A stretch of 64,000 nucleotides of DNA. Source: Methanosarcina sp. UBA5 (GTDB lineage Archaea; Halobacteriota; Methanosarcinia; Methanosarcinales; Methanosarcinaceae). Made by a program: the position numbers and the translations under genes. The notes under the pieces are model-generated. The model ran no database searches. It was not told the DNA's origin and saw only the letters and a program-made list of their open reading frames with translations. Position 1 is the stretch's first letter; the number at the start of each line of letters is the position of its first letter. Location: the NCBI RefSeq assembly GCF_002505485.1, contig NZ_DAVG01000080.1, positions 104,419-168,418 on the forward strand, given 5' to 3'. This document shows, piece after piece, positions 19,719-29,081 of this stretch.

Positions 19719-20263
19719 TACTATCACGCGTGACCTGGGTTTTGCATTTATTCCTGTTCGTCTTTAAAAATAATGACAGATCTGAAGATAGAATCTCTAT
19801 AGATCTCATAATTCAATTTCATTACCTGATTGTCACCCGGTTTTACTGGGTTGAAAATAAGATATCCCCCGGGTTCATTCAAACAACTTAATATAGTTAA
19901 CCTTAGAGAAATTTTTCCTTGATAACATCAACCCTATTAGCCGATTAGAGTTTTGAGTCCTTTGCATATGGGAGCGCAACATCCATATTAAGTTATCGGA
20001 CATGCATTGACACCAACGCATATATAAACTTTTGTATTGACCGGATTTAAGGGCTCTACGAAGTCTCAGCCAACTCACTACTATTTATTAGTATATAGAA
20101 CTAAAGATTTATAATATTATCTCTTAAAGCCGATTATTGACAAAAACAAAAAAAAGATGCCACAGGTAAAAAGGAAAAAAAGTGCAGAAAGATTGCCAAA
20201 AAAGATTGGAAGCTTATAAGTAAACTCTCTGTTAATATATTTGGGAAGTACATTTAAGGTTCT
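19719..20263. other. 545-base spacer upstream of ppk
   Basis: No convincing gene. On the minus strand a TATA-like TTTATATATG lies near 20020-20030, about 300 bases before ppk, which would imply a long leader; other weaker AT boxes are closer. A 67-codon minus-strand frame at 19875-20078 has no coding look. Confidence 0.35.
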
Positions 20264-22429
20264 TTAAAAATTTATTTTTGATCCGGTTTTAAACTTATCT
20301 TTTAAATGCGAATAAAACTCTTGCTCTTTTCCAGTGGTTTTTCTGAGCAGCCGTTCAACAATCAGCTCGGGAGTGCTCCGGGCAATACGGTTGTATATAG
20401 GATTCCGGTTTACGATCAGTTCCAGGTGGGAGTCCAGACCATCGGCCTCAATTCCATCCACTCTTACCTCCGTTCCGGTATTTTCAAGAATGAGTTCCGA
20501 AAGATGGGAAACAAAAATCCCAAGACTCTGTTCATTTCTGGACAGATATTCAAGAATTCCTGCTATAATTCGCGCAGAGGCGCCAGGTTCAGTGATCGAT
20601 TCCAGTTCGTCTGCAAGCACAAGTTTTTCTGAGGCTTCGGAGAGCACTGAGAATTGCTTGAGGGTAGTCTCGAAAGCTCCTGCATCGAGAGTTCCTTTCG
20701 ATTTCCCAAAATAGTAGAATTCCTCTACAGGCCCGAGTTCAAGTTTTTTTGCAGGAACAGGAAAGCCCATATATCCAAGAATTACGCACTGGGCAAGGAG
20801 CTCGAGCAGGGAAGTCTTGCCCCCTGAGTTTACTCCACTCAAAAGTACAACCCTGTTTTCCATGCCTTCCGGGGAAAAACCAGTTTTTCCGATTGAATAA
20901 CTAATAGGATCGATTTCTCCATACCGGGCTTTTAAAAAGAGGTTTTCTCCGCCTGTAAAACCTATTCCGGCTTCAAGAATCAGTTCTGGCAGGTTAAGCT
21001 GGAACTTTGCCGAAAAACAGGCTATTGAAAAGCCCAGATCAAAATCCAGGACTTTCCTGACAAGCTTTTCTACAGACTGGTGAAAAGTTGAGAGCTTTTT
21101 TGCAAGTTCCCTTTTTCGGGCAAGCCTTGTTTTCTCAAGGGTATTGTTCAACTTTTGCCTGAGAAGCTTCAGCTGGGATTGATCTGCATAGAGAGGGTAG
21201 GAAACTTCATCAGGAAAAAGTGAGTCGAGCATTAGTTTTTCTTGCTTTTGAAGCCCTAGCTTTTCAGCAAGTTCTTCTTTGATGGCTCCAATCTCATCTT
21301 TATAGATTCTATTAAGTTCCTTTGTAAGCAGGTCTTTAATCTCCATTCCACCGCTCACAAGCCTGACGAGCTCCTGCCCGCTCAGAGTAAGCGAACTTGC
21401 CTCAAGAGTTTGGTTCATGCGATGGTTAGCCTCATTCAGAGCTGAAGTCAATGCAGGGTCCAGGTTTTGCAGGGCTGCTCCGAGCCTGTCAAGTTCAGGG
21501 TCAAAACCTTCAACAGGCTTTCCATCCTCACCAAGTTTTGAGAGGGCGGTCTCAAGTATATCAAGCTTCTCTTTTGAAAGCTCCTCAAAAAGCTCAAAGT
21601 TCCCGGAGCGGAGAGCCGATACGATATTCAGGCAGGAGCGGATGCAATCTAGATTCCGCGCAAAAAACGCCAGTTCTTTTTCAGGCAAAACCTGCCAGAA
21701 TTCAACTCTGGAAAGGTCTTGGAAATATTCGGGTTCAATGTCTTCAGGCAGATCAAAGCCAAGATAAGTATCATCAAACACAATAACACTGGAATAACCC
21801 CTTGCAAGATCCACGAATTCCGAGAGGTTTTCTACGGCATGGGCAGACAAAAAGTCCTGGAACTTTTCTTTAGCTGCTTCCAGAATTTTTGAGTCTCCGC
21901 AGAGGATTATCCGGTCTCTAACTTTCAGGTTCCCAGGCACTGGCCTGAGTTCACTGACTCTCGTAAGCAATTTCAGAAATTCGGAATTCTCGGGGAAGGC
22001 ATTTCCCAGTTCAAGGTAATCTCTTACGAAAGCCTGTCTCTCCTGAATAAGATCCATACGCGAGGCAGGTAAGGGGTAAAAAAGGTTTAACTTATCCCTG
22101 GCGTGCGTCGTATGGGCAAAACTTTTTATCAGCTCAAGCAGGCGGGAATAAAGATCCAGGGCTTCTTTTGTCTTGAGAAAATCGGAAATTGAGCAACCTT
22201 CAGCCCTGGACCTAGCATACCTGGCAAGAGAAAGGGCAAAATTGCGGCTGATGCCGTTGACTTCAGAAAGCGAAGCTATATCTCCCTCACAGATAGCCTG
22301 AAGAGCCGCTTCTTCAGTTCCGAAATGCTCAATTAGCCTATCGGCTACCCTTTCACCGATTCCATGAATTTCCCGCAGGCTTGAGAGTGACTGAGAAGTT
22401 TTCATACCCAAAATGCTTTTCATATGCAA
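20264..22429 (-). CDS. MutS2-like DNA-binding ATPase with N-terminal helix-hairpin-helix
   Basis: A 721-residue MutS-family protein. Residues 15-75 form tandem helix-hairpin-helix units (LREIHGIGERVADRLIEHFG, LSEVNGISRNFALSLARYA). The middle is a helical core and coiled clamp (LAEKLGLQKQEKLML...LNNTLEKTRLARKRELAKKL). The ATPase has Walker A LLSGVNSGGKTSLLE (GxNxGGKT form), a glycine-rich region and Walker B LVLADELESITEPGASARI. No Smr nuclease domain follows, unlike bacterial MutS2. No mismatch-binding N-terminal domain of MutS1 is seen. A role in branched DNA or recombination control is inferred. Confidence 0.85.
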   Translation of the reverse strand: MHMKSILGMKTSQSLSSLREIHGIGERVADRLIEHFGTEEAALQAICEGDIASLSEVNGISRNFALSLARYARSRAEGCSISDFLKTKEALDLYSRLLELIKSFAHTTHARDKLNLFYPLPASRMDLIQERQAFVRDYLELGNAFPENSEFLKLLTRVSELRPVPGNLKVRDRIILCGDSKILEAAKEKFQDFLSAHAVENLSEFVDLARGYSSVIVFDDTYLGFDLPEDIEPEYFQDLSRVEFWQVLPEKELAFFARNLDCIRSCLNIVSALRSGNFELFEELSKEKLDILETALSKLGEDGKPVEGFDPELDRLGAALQNLDPALTSALNEANHRMNQTLEASSLTLSGQELVRLVSGGMEIKDLLTKELNRIYKDEIGAIKEELAEKLGLQKQEKLMLDSLFPDEVSYPLYADQSQLKLLRQKLNNTLEKTRLARKRELAKKLSTFHQSVEKLVRKVLDFDLGFSIACFSAKFQLNLPELILEAGIGFTGGENLFLKARYGEIDPISYSIGKTGFSPEGMENRVVLLSGVNSGGKTSLLELLAQCVILGYMGFPVPAKKLELGPVEEFYYFGKSKGTLDAGAFETTLKQFSVLSEASEKLVLADELESITEPGASARIIAGILEYLSRNEQSLGIFVSHLSELILENTGTEVRVDGIEADGLDSHLELIVNRNPIYNRIARSTPELIVERLLRKTTGKEQEFYSHLKDKFKTGSKINF

Positions 22430-22476
22430 GATACTCTTGTTTCAATGAATTCAGCTGGGCACTAAGCCCATATCCT

Positions 22477-23490
22477 TTATTTCAAAAGAAGGGTAAGCTC
22501 CTTTTCAAGATAAGGGCGCATTGAGGTCGTATATCCGTGTGTTGCCTCAGTAACGTTATACATCGCTTTTGGATCTTTTGCAAGCGAGTAGGTCCGGAGC
22601 GCCAGATCATAGGAGATTACCGGATCATTAAAAGAATGAATCTGCACGAATTTCGAAGGTGGCAGGCTTGAGAGATAAGTATCTGGATCAATTGAACGAT
22701 AGAACTGATAAGCTTCAGAATCATTTGCAAGAGAAGGATCAATTTTTTCAGTGCCGTAACCTGAAGTGCTGATCCCGATAACTCCTTTAAGGGAAGGATT
22801 AAGAGCGCAAGCAATGATTGCAAATCTTCCGCCGTTACTTTCCCCGAGGATTGCAAGCTTTTCCGGGTTAATTTCAGGCTGGACCGCAAGCACATCTGAG
22901 GCTTTAAGGGCATCATAAACCATGGTATATTCCACGGGCTCAAGGCCGGCTTTGAAAAGTTCAAGGTCTCTTTCTGTGTTTATGCTGCCCAGATTGCGCT
23001 GGTCCAGAGTGAGGGTTGCATATCCCATTTTAGAGAGTTCCACAGCCAGACCCTGTTCGGCTTCTTTACTAACTCCTGCTCCAGGCAGCAGAACTAGGCC
23101 CGGACAAGAAGAGGAATTTACAGGAATTCTTAGGAGAGCCTTGATTTTTTCCCCTTTGCTTTCAAAAGAAAGCAGTTTTAAAGTATCCGAGTTTTCAGGA
23201 ATATATACATCTTCGATTTCCTGGGCTGCAAAAACAGGCTTTTCCCGATCTGGAAAAGACAGGATGCCTGCTTCCGAAACCTCCCAGGGAGCCGCAGCGC
23301 CTTTGGAGTTGGAAGGATTATACATGACTCCGAAAATACCCACAAGTATAAGAAGAAAACCCAGAAGAAAAATTGTGGGCTTGGAGATTCCAGTCCCTGA
23401 AGAAGCCCTGTATTTGCTTTCTTTTTTTCTTGAATTCTGCCTGCTCAAGGAAACCCTGCCGAAAAAATTGCGATTACGGCCAGAAACCAT
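22477..23490 (-). CDS. Membrane-anchored alpha/beta hydrolase
   Basis: A 337-residue protein with a basic N-terminus, one membrane helix (about residues 38-58, TIFLLGFLLILVGIFGVMY) and an outside alpha/beta hydrolase domain. The nucleophile elbow is LAILGESNGGRFAI; candidate acid and base are the Asp of HSFNDPVISYD and the His of TEATHGYTTS. LPGAGVSKEAEQGLAVELSKMGYATLTLDQRNLG matches the dienelactone hydrolase/peptidase group. Substrate unknown. Its ATG lies inside the end of secG, overlapping by 17 bases, so the two are translationally coupled. Confidence 0.85.
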   Translation of the reverse strand: MVSGRNRNFFGRVSLSRQNSRKKESKYRASSGTGISKPTIFLLGFLLILVGIFGVMYNPSNSKGAAAPWEVSEAGILSFPDREKPVFAAQEIEDVYIPENSDTLKLLSFESKGEKIKALLRIPVNSSSCPGLVLLPGAGVSKEAEQGLAVELSKMGYATLTLDQRNLGSINTERDLELFKAGLEPVEYTMVYDALKASDVLAVQPEINPEKLAILGESNGGRFAIIACALNPSLKGVIGISTSGYGTEKIDPSLANDSEAYQFYRSIDPDTYLSSLPPSKFVQIHSFNDPVISYDLALRTYSLAKDPKAMYNVTEATHGYTTSMRPYLEKELTLLLK

Positions 23491-23641
23491 TTACAGCACT
23501 TAAGAATAATATTGCAATGCCAGTAATGGCACCGACAATAAGCACTATCTTGGGCTGGATTTGAACTGCATTTTTATCTGCTTCATAATAGCGCATGAGC
23601 CCCGCAGAGGACTGGAGCCCCGAACCTGATTTTTTAGCCAT
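23474..23641 (-). CDS. secG: Preprotein translocase subunit SecG (Sec61 beta)
   Basis: A 55-residue protein too short for routine ORF cut-offs. It starts MAKKSGSGLQSSAGLMRYYE, the signature of archaeal Sec61 beta (SG.GL.SSAGL.RYYE), followed by one membrane helix (IVLIVGAITGIAILFLSAV) and a short tail ending NGFWP. It is the tail-anchored third subunit of the SecYEG channel. CAGGTGTT precedes the ATG. It overlaps the downstream hydrolase gene by 17 bases. Confidence 0.95.
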   Translation of the reverse strand: MAKKSGSGLQSSAGLMRYYEADKNAVQIQPKIVLIVGAITGIAILFLSAVNGFWP

Positions 23642-23954
23642 GTGTTAACACCTGTGTGAACGCATTAATTAAAACGTAAATTTCACTGCCTGCACTCGCC
23701 TGTAGTAGGTTTTCCGGCTGACAATTAAAGATTATCTGGAAATTAACATTTGAAAATTAGAAAATTTAACATAACTGTTATTTAACTATTAAATTTGGTA
23801 ATTAACTATTAAATAACTGTTAAATTTCCTCTTAAATTTGGTAATTATCACATAATTTACAGTTCTGATATATAAATCCAGCAGAGAAACTTCTTACTAG
23901 CCAGGACTCAAAAAAGTTGAAAGGAATTTGTCACTCTCTTGAAACAGGCAATTC
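23642..23954. other. Spacer with 16-bp direct repeats and secG promoter
   Basis: TTAAATTTGGTAATTA occurs at 23789-23804 and 23832-23847, among several looser copies of taactattaaat. On the minus strand TTTATATATC lies near 23865-23875 and could be a TATA box for secG, leaving a long leader that contains the repeats. Confidence 0.5.
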
Positions 23955-24974
23955 TCAAACAAGTACTTCGTCCAGCAGGAAGGGCGGGTAAAATACTCCT
24001 TTCTCACTGATTACCGCAGTTACGTTTTCCATTGGAGTTGCGTCAAAAGCAGGATTGTAAACTTCCACGTCTTTTGGAGCAATTTGCTCAGAACCAAAAA
24101 AGCGCAACTCATCCGGATCTCGCATTTCGATCTTTACACTGCCTTCCCAGCCATTGAAATCAAAAGTAGAGATAGGGGCTGCCACATAGAAGGGAATATC
24201 GTGCTCTTTTGCAAGAATGGAGAGGGAATAGGTACCTACTTTGTTGAAAATGACATCCTGGGTAATCCTGTCAGCTCCTACAAGCACGTTGTTTACAAGT
24301 CCCTGCTGCATTACCCATCCAGCCATAGAATCCGAAATAAGGGTTACTGGAATCTTATCCTGCATGAGCTCCCATGCAGTGATCCTGCTTCCCTGGTTAA
24401 GCGGCCTGGTCTCACAGGCGATAACCTTTATCTCTTTACCTTCAGCAATAGCCGAACGCACAACCCCGAGAGCTGTGCCCCAGTCCACGCAGGCTAACCT
24501 GCCTGCATTGCAGTGCGTAAGAATGGTATCTCCATCCTTCAGGAGTTTTGCCCCGTATTTACCTATTAACTTGTTGATGGTTACATCTTCTTCCGCAATG
24601 TCCTTTGCTTCCTGAAGGGCAATGTTCCGGACCTCCTGAACATCGAAGGCATCCGAAATTGCTCTCAGAACTCTGTCTACCCCCCAGCTAAGATTTACTG
24701 CCGTAGGGCGAGTTGATTTAAGGGTTTTTCCCGCAACCTTGAGGTCTCTTATTATTGTTTCGAGATCTCTGGCCTCACTCAGGAAAGCTGCAAGGGCAAT
24801 CCCGAAACCTCCTGCTGCACCGAGAGCAGGCGCACCTCTTATCCTGAGGGATTTTATAGCCTCGCAGAGAGAACTCAGGGTTTTGCATTCTATTATCCTG
24901 TACTCTTTCGGGAGCAAGGTCTGGTCTACCAGCATCACGGAGTTGGACTCTTCCTTCCAGTCAATTGTCCTCAT
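23955..24974 (-). CDS. mtnA: S-methyl-5-thioribose-1-phosphate isomerase family protein (MtnA/eIF2B-like)
   Basis: About 339 residues starting MRTIDWKEESNSVMLVDQTLLP, the usual MtnA start. Family marks are SLRIRGAPALGAAGGFG, TRPTAVNLSWGVDR, the active-site Cys in TILTHCNAGRLACVDWGTALG, ETRPLNQGSRITAWEL and the Asp in VLVGADRITQDVIFNK. It isomerises methylthioribose-1-phosphate to the ribulose form; archaeal homologues can also use related 5-deoxyribose phosphates. AGTGATCTA precedes ATG 24974; an in-frame ATG at 25043 has no ribosome binding site and would add 23 residues. Confidence 0.88.
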   Translation of the reverse strand: MRTIDWKEESNSVMLVDQTLLPKEYRIIECKTLSSLCEAIKSLRIRGAPALGAAGGFGIALAAFLSEARDLETIIRDLKVAGKTLKSTRPTAVNLSWGVDRVLRAISDAFDVQEVRNIALQEAKDIAEEDVTINKLIGKYGAKLLKDGDTILTHCNAGRLACVDWGTALGVVRSAIAEGKEIKVIACETRPLNQGSRITAWELMQDKIPVTLISDSMAGWVMQQGLVNNVLVGADRITQDVIFNKVGTYSLSILAKEHDIPFYVAAPISTFDFNGWEGSVKIEMRDPDELRFFGSEQIAPKDVEVYNPAFDATPMENVTAVISEKGVFYPPFLLDEVLV

Positions 24975-25505
24975 TAGATCACTTTCCGATGTAAGCGTCA
25001 GATTCTGCCGGAAAAATTTCCGTTTTTCTTTCAAGCTCCCCATAAGATAAAAACCTATTCAACTGACACGGCTCGTTACTCTCATCTCGCTACTCTCCTC
25101 TTTCACTATCCGAGTAATCTAAAAACAAATTAATTAAATTAAAGAATCCTTAAACTTCAAAATAACTAGAAAAATACGGCAGATCAAATTCTGGCAGCCA
25201 GCTTTTATAATAAAAATTTTATTTAAAGAATAAGTAATACATGAAATATAAATAAAACAATCTCTTTTTCCATAGAAGCAAACTTACATATAATAGATTT
25301 ATAGAGTAACAGAGCAAATAAGACAAGATTTAAAATCAATAGCTAAAATACAGAAAGTCGTAATTTTCAGAAATATAAATTATTAAACTTCATGGACCTT
25401 GAATCCGTAAATCCTTGAATCTGTAGATTCATAAATTATAAGAGATCTGTCATTTCATTAATGCGGTTTATGAGAATCTGGGTATTCATCGGAGAGTAAG
25501 CGCTT
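24975..25505. other. Divergent spacer between mtnA and inositol-phosphate synthase
   Basis: Very AT-rich. Near 25395-25430 an imperfect direct repeat occurs (cttgaatccgtaaatc / cttgaatctgtagattc). CGGAGAGTAAGCG just before 25506 serves as the ribosome binding site. No gene seen. Confidence 0.35.
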
Positions 25506-26606
25506 ATGACAAAAATAAAAATAGCAATTGCAGGGATCGGGAACTGTGCAAGCTCTTTGATACAGGGCATTGAGTACTATAAAATCGAAGATAAAGAACC
25601 CATAGGACTAATGCACAGAGAAATTGGTGGGTATAAGCCCGGCGATATTAAAGTTGTTGCTGCCTTTGACATTGATGCCAGAAAGGTAGGAAAAGATGTC
25701 TCTGAAGCCATATTTGCTCCCCCGAACTGCACAGCGGTTTTTTGTCCTGATGTTCCGTCCACAGGTGTAAAGGTTAAAATGGGCAGGGTCCTCGACGGAG
25801 TCTCTGACCATATGAAGAACTATAAGGAAAGTCAGACTTTTGTTGTCAGCAAGGAACAGGAAGCCACAAAAGCTGATATCGTTAACGAAATTAAAAACTC
25901 GGGTGCCGATATGCTTCTCAATTACCTGCCTGTAGGTTCTGAAGAAGCAGTCCGTTTTTATGTGGAATGTGCCCTTGAAGCAGGTGTTGCTTTTATAAAT
26001 AACATGCCTGTTTTTATCGCAAGCAACCCCGAATGGGCAAAAAGATTTGAGGAAAAGAATATTCCGATCATTGGTGATGATATCAAAGCTCAGCTTGGGG
26101 CTACTATTACTCACAGGATTCTTGCAGACCTTTTCGAAAAACGAGGCGTAAAACTCGAGAGAACATACCAGCTCAATACTGGTGGAAACACGGATTTCCT
26201 TAATATGCTCAACAGGAACAGGCTTGCTTCCAAAAAGGAATCAAAGACCGAGGCTGTCCAGTCCGTGCTTTCCCATAAGCTTGAGGACGACAATATTCAC
26301 ATTGGACCTAGCGATTACGTAGCCTGGCAGAAAGATAACAAAGTCTGCTTCCTGAGAATGGAAGGTAGGCTTTTTGGAGATGTGCCTATGAACCTTGAAC
26401 TCCGGCTTTCCGTAGAAGACTCCCCTAATTCTGGAGGTGTGGTAATTGATGCTATTCGCTGCTGCAAGCTGGCTCTTGACCGCGGAATAGGAGGAGTGTT
26501 GTATTCCCCTGCTTCTTATTTTATGAAGCATCCGGCCATTCAGTACCCTGACGATGAGGCACATCGGAGGACTGAGGAGTTTATAGCCGGAACCCGAGAA
26601 CGTTAA
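25506..26606 (+). CDS. ino1: Inositol-1-phosphate synthase family protein
   Basis: A 366-residue NAD-dependent enzyme. The Rossmann start is IKIAIAGIGNCASSLIQGIEYY; later marks are FCPDVPSTGVKVKMGRVLDGVSDHM, LLNYLPVGSEEAVRFYVECAL, GDDIKAQLGATITHRILADLF, and QLNTGGNTDFLNMLNRNRLASKKESKT, with the catalytic lysines of the family. It turns glucose-6-phosphate into inositol-1-phosphate, needed for archaeal phosphatidylinositol lipids and for compatible solutes in some species. Monocistronic, convergent with radB and sharing a strong terminator. Confidence 0.93.
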   Translation: MTKIKIAIAGIGNCASSLIQGIEYYKIEDKEPIGLMHREIGGYKPGDIKVVAAFDIDARKVGKDVSEAIFAPPNCTAVFCPDVPSTGVKVKMGRVLDGVSDHMKNYKESQTFVVSKEQEATKADIVNEIKNSGADMLLNYLPVGSEEAVRFYVECALEAGVAFINNMPVFIASNPEWAKRFEEKNIPIIGDDIKAQLGATITHRILADLFEKRGVKLERTYQLNTGGNTDFLNMLNRNRLASKKESKTEAVQSVLSHKLEDDNIHIGPSDYVAWQKDNKVCFLRMEGRLFGDVPMNLELRLSVEDSPNSGGVVIDAIRCCKLALDRGIGGVLYSPASYFMKHPAIQYPDDEAHRRTEEFIAGTRER

Positions 26607-26640
26607 AACCCTGGCGGGAGATTCTGTGAAAACTAACTTC

Positions 26641-26679
26641 TTAAAACCCTCGATGGCCGAGAGTTTTAAGTTTTTCTAT
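26641..26679 (+). terminator. Terminator hairpin between ino1 and radB
   Basis: cttaaaaccctcg (26641-26653) pairs with cgagagttttaag (26659-26671) with one mismatch and a five-base loop, then gtttttctattt. It stands 35 bases after the ino1 stop; the arms are A/T-rich enough on the other side to also help end radB. Confidence 0.8.
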
Positions 26680-26736
26680 TTAGAATAATTTTTAAAAGGC
26701 TTTTCTAAAAACGTTCTTCCTAATTTTTTATTCGGT

Positions 26737-27405
26737 TTAGCGGATTCCTTCGGCTGTAATTCTAAATTCCGCGCTCGAACCTTCCGGACAAGACCGATGT
26801 TTGTAAAGAATGGCTCGCCTTGTTCCTTCACCGGTTTTTTCAAGCTGGATAATCGCCTTTGAGATATGTTCCAGGGAACTACCGCCAAGCGGGCGCACCC
26901 CTCCTGAAGTAATATCGGAATATACTTGGTTGGTTATGACTGCAGCAAAACCATGTTTTCGGGCAAGGGCATGCAAAAATCCTATCTGGCTGGCAAGTTC
27001 TCTACGGCTTTTCATGCCTGTCTCATCGTCTTCAAGCTCGAACCTGTAGTATGAGGTTGCAGAATCCAGGATCACGAGACCGATATTCTCACTGGCTATT
27101 CTCTCCACCTCCCTTACGGCCGCATATTGCTCTTCAAAGTTCAGGGGTTCATAGATGATGATGCTCCTGGCTATTTCTTTTGCATTTTCCCCTGCAATTT
27201 GCTTGAAACGAGTAGGAGAAAGCCCCTCGGTATCTATGAAGATGACTCTCTGCCCTTGCTTTACGCATTCCACTGCAAGCTGGATGCAGATATTTGTTTT
27301 CCCGGTTCCTGCAGGTCCGAAGATTTGAGTCACAATCCCTTTTTCGAAACCTCCTCCCAGAAGTTTGTCAAGGGGCTTGCAGCCGGAAGATAATAATTTC
27401 TCTAT
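26737..27405 (-). CDS. radB: DNA repair and recombination protein RadB, apparent ATA start
   Basis: A RecA-fold protein of 222 residues when read from 27405. The conserved N-terminus IEKLLSSGCKPLDKLLGGGFEKG runs into Walker A FGPAGTGKTNICI; later LVILDSATSYYRFELEDDETG is Walker B and ITNQVYSDITSGGVRPLGG matches RadA/RadB loop 2. Translating only from the GTG at 27333 would remove a conserved segment. The frame is open back to about 27500 with no ATG, GTG or TTG. GAGGTG stands seven bases before an ATA codon at 27405-27403, so ATA is the likely start. RadB assists RadA in recombination. Confidence 0.85.
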   Translation of the reverse strand: MEKLLSSGCKPLDKLLGGGFEKGIVTQIFGPAGTGKTNICIQLAVECVKQGQRVIFIDTEGLSPTRFKQIAGENAKEIARSIIIYEPLNFEEQYAAVREVERIASENIGLVILDSATSYYRFELEDDETGMKSRRELASQIGFLHALARKHGFAAVITNQVYSDITSGGVRPLGGSSLEHISKAIIQLEKTGEGTRRAILYKHRSCPEGSSAEFRITAEGIR

Positions 27406-27563
27406 GAAATGACACCTCTTTTTGTGCTTGGTAAATATAACTGGCCCATGATATAACGTTTTTTTGTAATTTTCAACCTTATCAGGAAAATTAAAGATTT
27501 TCTAAGAGGAATAGAAAAGATAAAGTGGATATAAAGGAAGTGCTCAGATATGGGTCCCCAGCC

Positions 27564-27908
27564 CTGAGTTGAAAAACGATTATTAAGTGATATGGCATTT
27601 AGAATATTTACTTGAAAATAAAGGTCATTTTCACTTAGTAGATGAAAAAAGTGATATCCTGGGGGTACTTTTAAGAAGCTGCACCCTTTTCCGATATTGC
27701 TGACTGATATTTGGAAAGGAATATTTGTAGGGACTATAAGGGTTAGCTGAGGAATGGTAACCCATGTGGGGCTTTGTTTTATCTGCAACTCGCTCTGTAC
27801 CTGCGCGCTCACTCCGTAAACAATGGAAAGAAACGTAGTATGTAAAAAGAAAAATAAGGGCCTCACAAGAAACCCATAAGAAACGGTAACTAAAAATAGA
27901 TTAAAAAT
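27564..27908. repeat. ~345-bp long direct repeat, copy 1
   Basis: From ctgagttgaaaaacgatt to gtaactaaaaat this stretch matches 28710-29042 at an offset of about 1146 bases, with only scattered substitutions and a small indel (near 27812 versus 28957). It lies upstream of radB. An antisense frame is shared by both copies, but coding is doubtful. No terminal inverted repeats were seen. Confidence 0.85.
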
Positions 27909-28189
27909 TAAGTAAAAATCACTTAGAAACATAGAGAAAGGAGGATTAGTGATAAATAAGCAAACTGAGCTTTATGGATTCCGCAAAAATCTATAAAGCT
28001 CTTCTCTTAATAGAACGATGTGGATAACATCATTATTTACTTCAAACTAGTATGATCGTTTTGAGGCATAAAAAGCTGTCGATGCCATATTATTAACATA
28101 GACTTAGCTAATGCTATCTACATCTTTTTAAAAACTGAGTCGTCAGAAAAACTCCCAAAGTAATTAAAATAAGGAAAATAAGGAGAAGC

Positions 28190-28309
28190 ATGATCAGCTT
28201 AGCTATTGCTATGGAATTTGCAAAACTTTTATTTGAATTAGCAAGTGGAATAAAAATTTTAATAGAAATCTATGAAAAAATAACAGCACATCTCAAACGA
28301 AAAAAATAA
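28190..28309 (+). CDS. 39-residue amphipathic small protein (unknown)
   Basis: ATG at 28190 follows AAGGAGAAGC at ideal spacing. The product begins MISLAIAMEFAKLLFELASG, continues with IKILIEIYEKITAHLK and ends RKK: one long amphipathic or membrane-associated helix with a basic tail. No family recognised. It sits alone between two long direct repeats. Size and helix resemble small membrane or toxin-like peptides, but that is only inference. A TATA-like ctttttaaaaac lies about 60 bases upstream. Confidence 0.55.
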   Translation: MISLAIAMEFAKLLFELASGIKILIEIYEKITAHLKRKK

Positions 28310-28709
28310 AAACTTAACCTTAACCCCAATATTTTTATTTTTTAATAAGTCAGTACGAATTAGAGATAGATTGATAACTTGTTTTCGTTACTTATAACAA
28401 TAGTTTTTTTGCTACAAAGCACATCCTTTTTTTTACTTGACAGAGATATATCGGAAATAATCTTTTGATAATATTTAGTAAGGTTTTGAGGAATAATTCC
28501 TTATACATGTTAACCGTACGTGTACTCGCCAAATCGGCTGTGGATATCTCTTAAAGCCTTCTGTGCTTGGAATTATATTCTTAAAGAAGACAGTTTTTCA
28601 AAAACAGGAATCCTTAAATTTGTTATCAGATTTGGTAACAGAGAGAGTATCTTTGAATACAAAACGAGGGTGTTATTGTATTCAGACAAAGGTGCTATTG
28701 TATCCAGAG

Positions 28710-29055
28710 CTGAGTTGAAAAACGATTATTAAGTGATGTAGCATTTAGAATATTTACTTGAAAATAAAGGTCATTTTCACTCAGTAGATGAAAAAAGTGA
28801 TATCCTGGGGGTACTTTTAAGAAGCTGCACCCTTTTCCGATATTGCTGACTGATATTTGGAAAGGAATATTTGTAGGGACTATAAGGGTTAGCTGAGGAA
28901 TGGTAACCCATGTGGGGCTTTGTTTTATCTGCAACGCGCTCTGTACCTGCGCGCTCACTCCGCAACAATGGAAAGAAACGTAGTATGTAAAAAGAAAAAT
29001 AAGGGCCTCACAAGAAACCCATAAGAAACGGTAACTAAAAATCAGATTAAGAATT
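28710..29055. repeat. ~345-bp long direct repeat, copy 2
   Basis: Same orientation and near-identical to copy 1. It ends about 27 bases before the glutaredoxin ATG, so it must contain or replace the promoter of the nrd gene set. Confidence 0.85.
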
Positions 29056-29081
29056 AGAGTAAAATAAGAGGGACGTAAAGC

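Larger units (their letters stand above)
27406..29081. other. Repeat-flanked accessory region between radB and the nrd genes
   Basis: 1.7 kb with two long direct repeats, a 39-codon ORF and no other gene I can support. A small imperfect repeat (ggtgttattgtattcaga / ggtgctattgtatccaga) lies at about 28668-28708. Confidence 0.5.

Noticed and set aside
19875..20078. 67-codon minus-strand frame upstream of ppk
   Set aside because: No start context and atypical composition.
27402..27932. 176-codon minus-strand frame over repeat copy 1
   Set aside because: It largely reflects the repeat and the radB leader; no ribosome binding site, no family, and the shared part is frame-broken outside the repeat in copy 2.
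28520..28732. 70-codon plus-strand frame in the island
   Set aside because: No start context, runs into repeat copy 2, no recognisable family.
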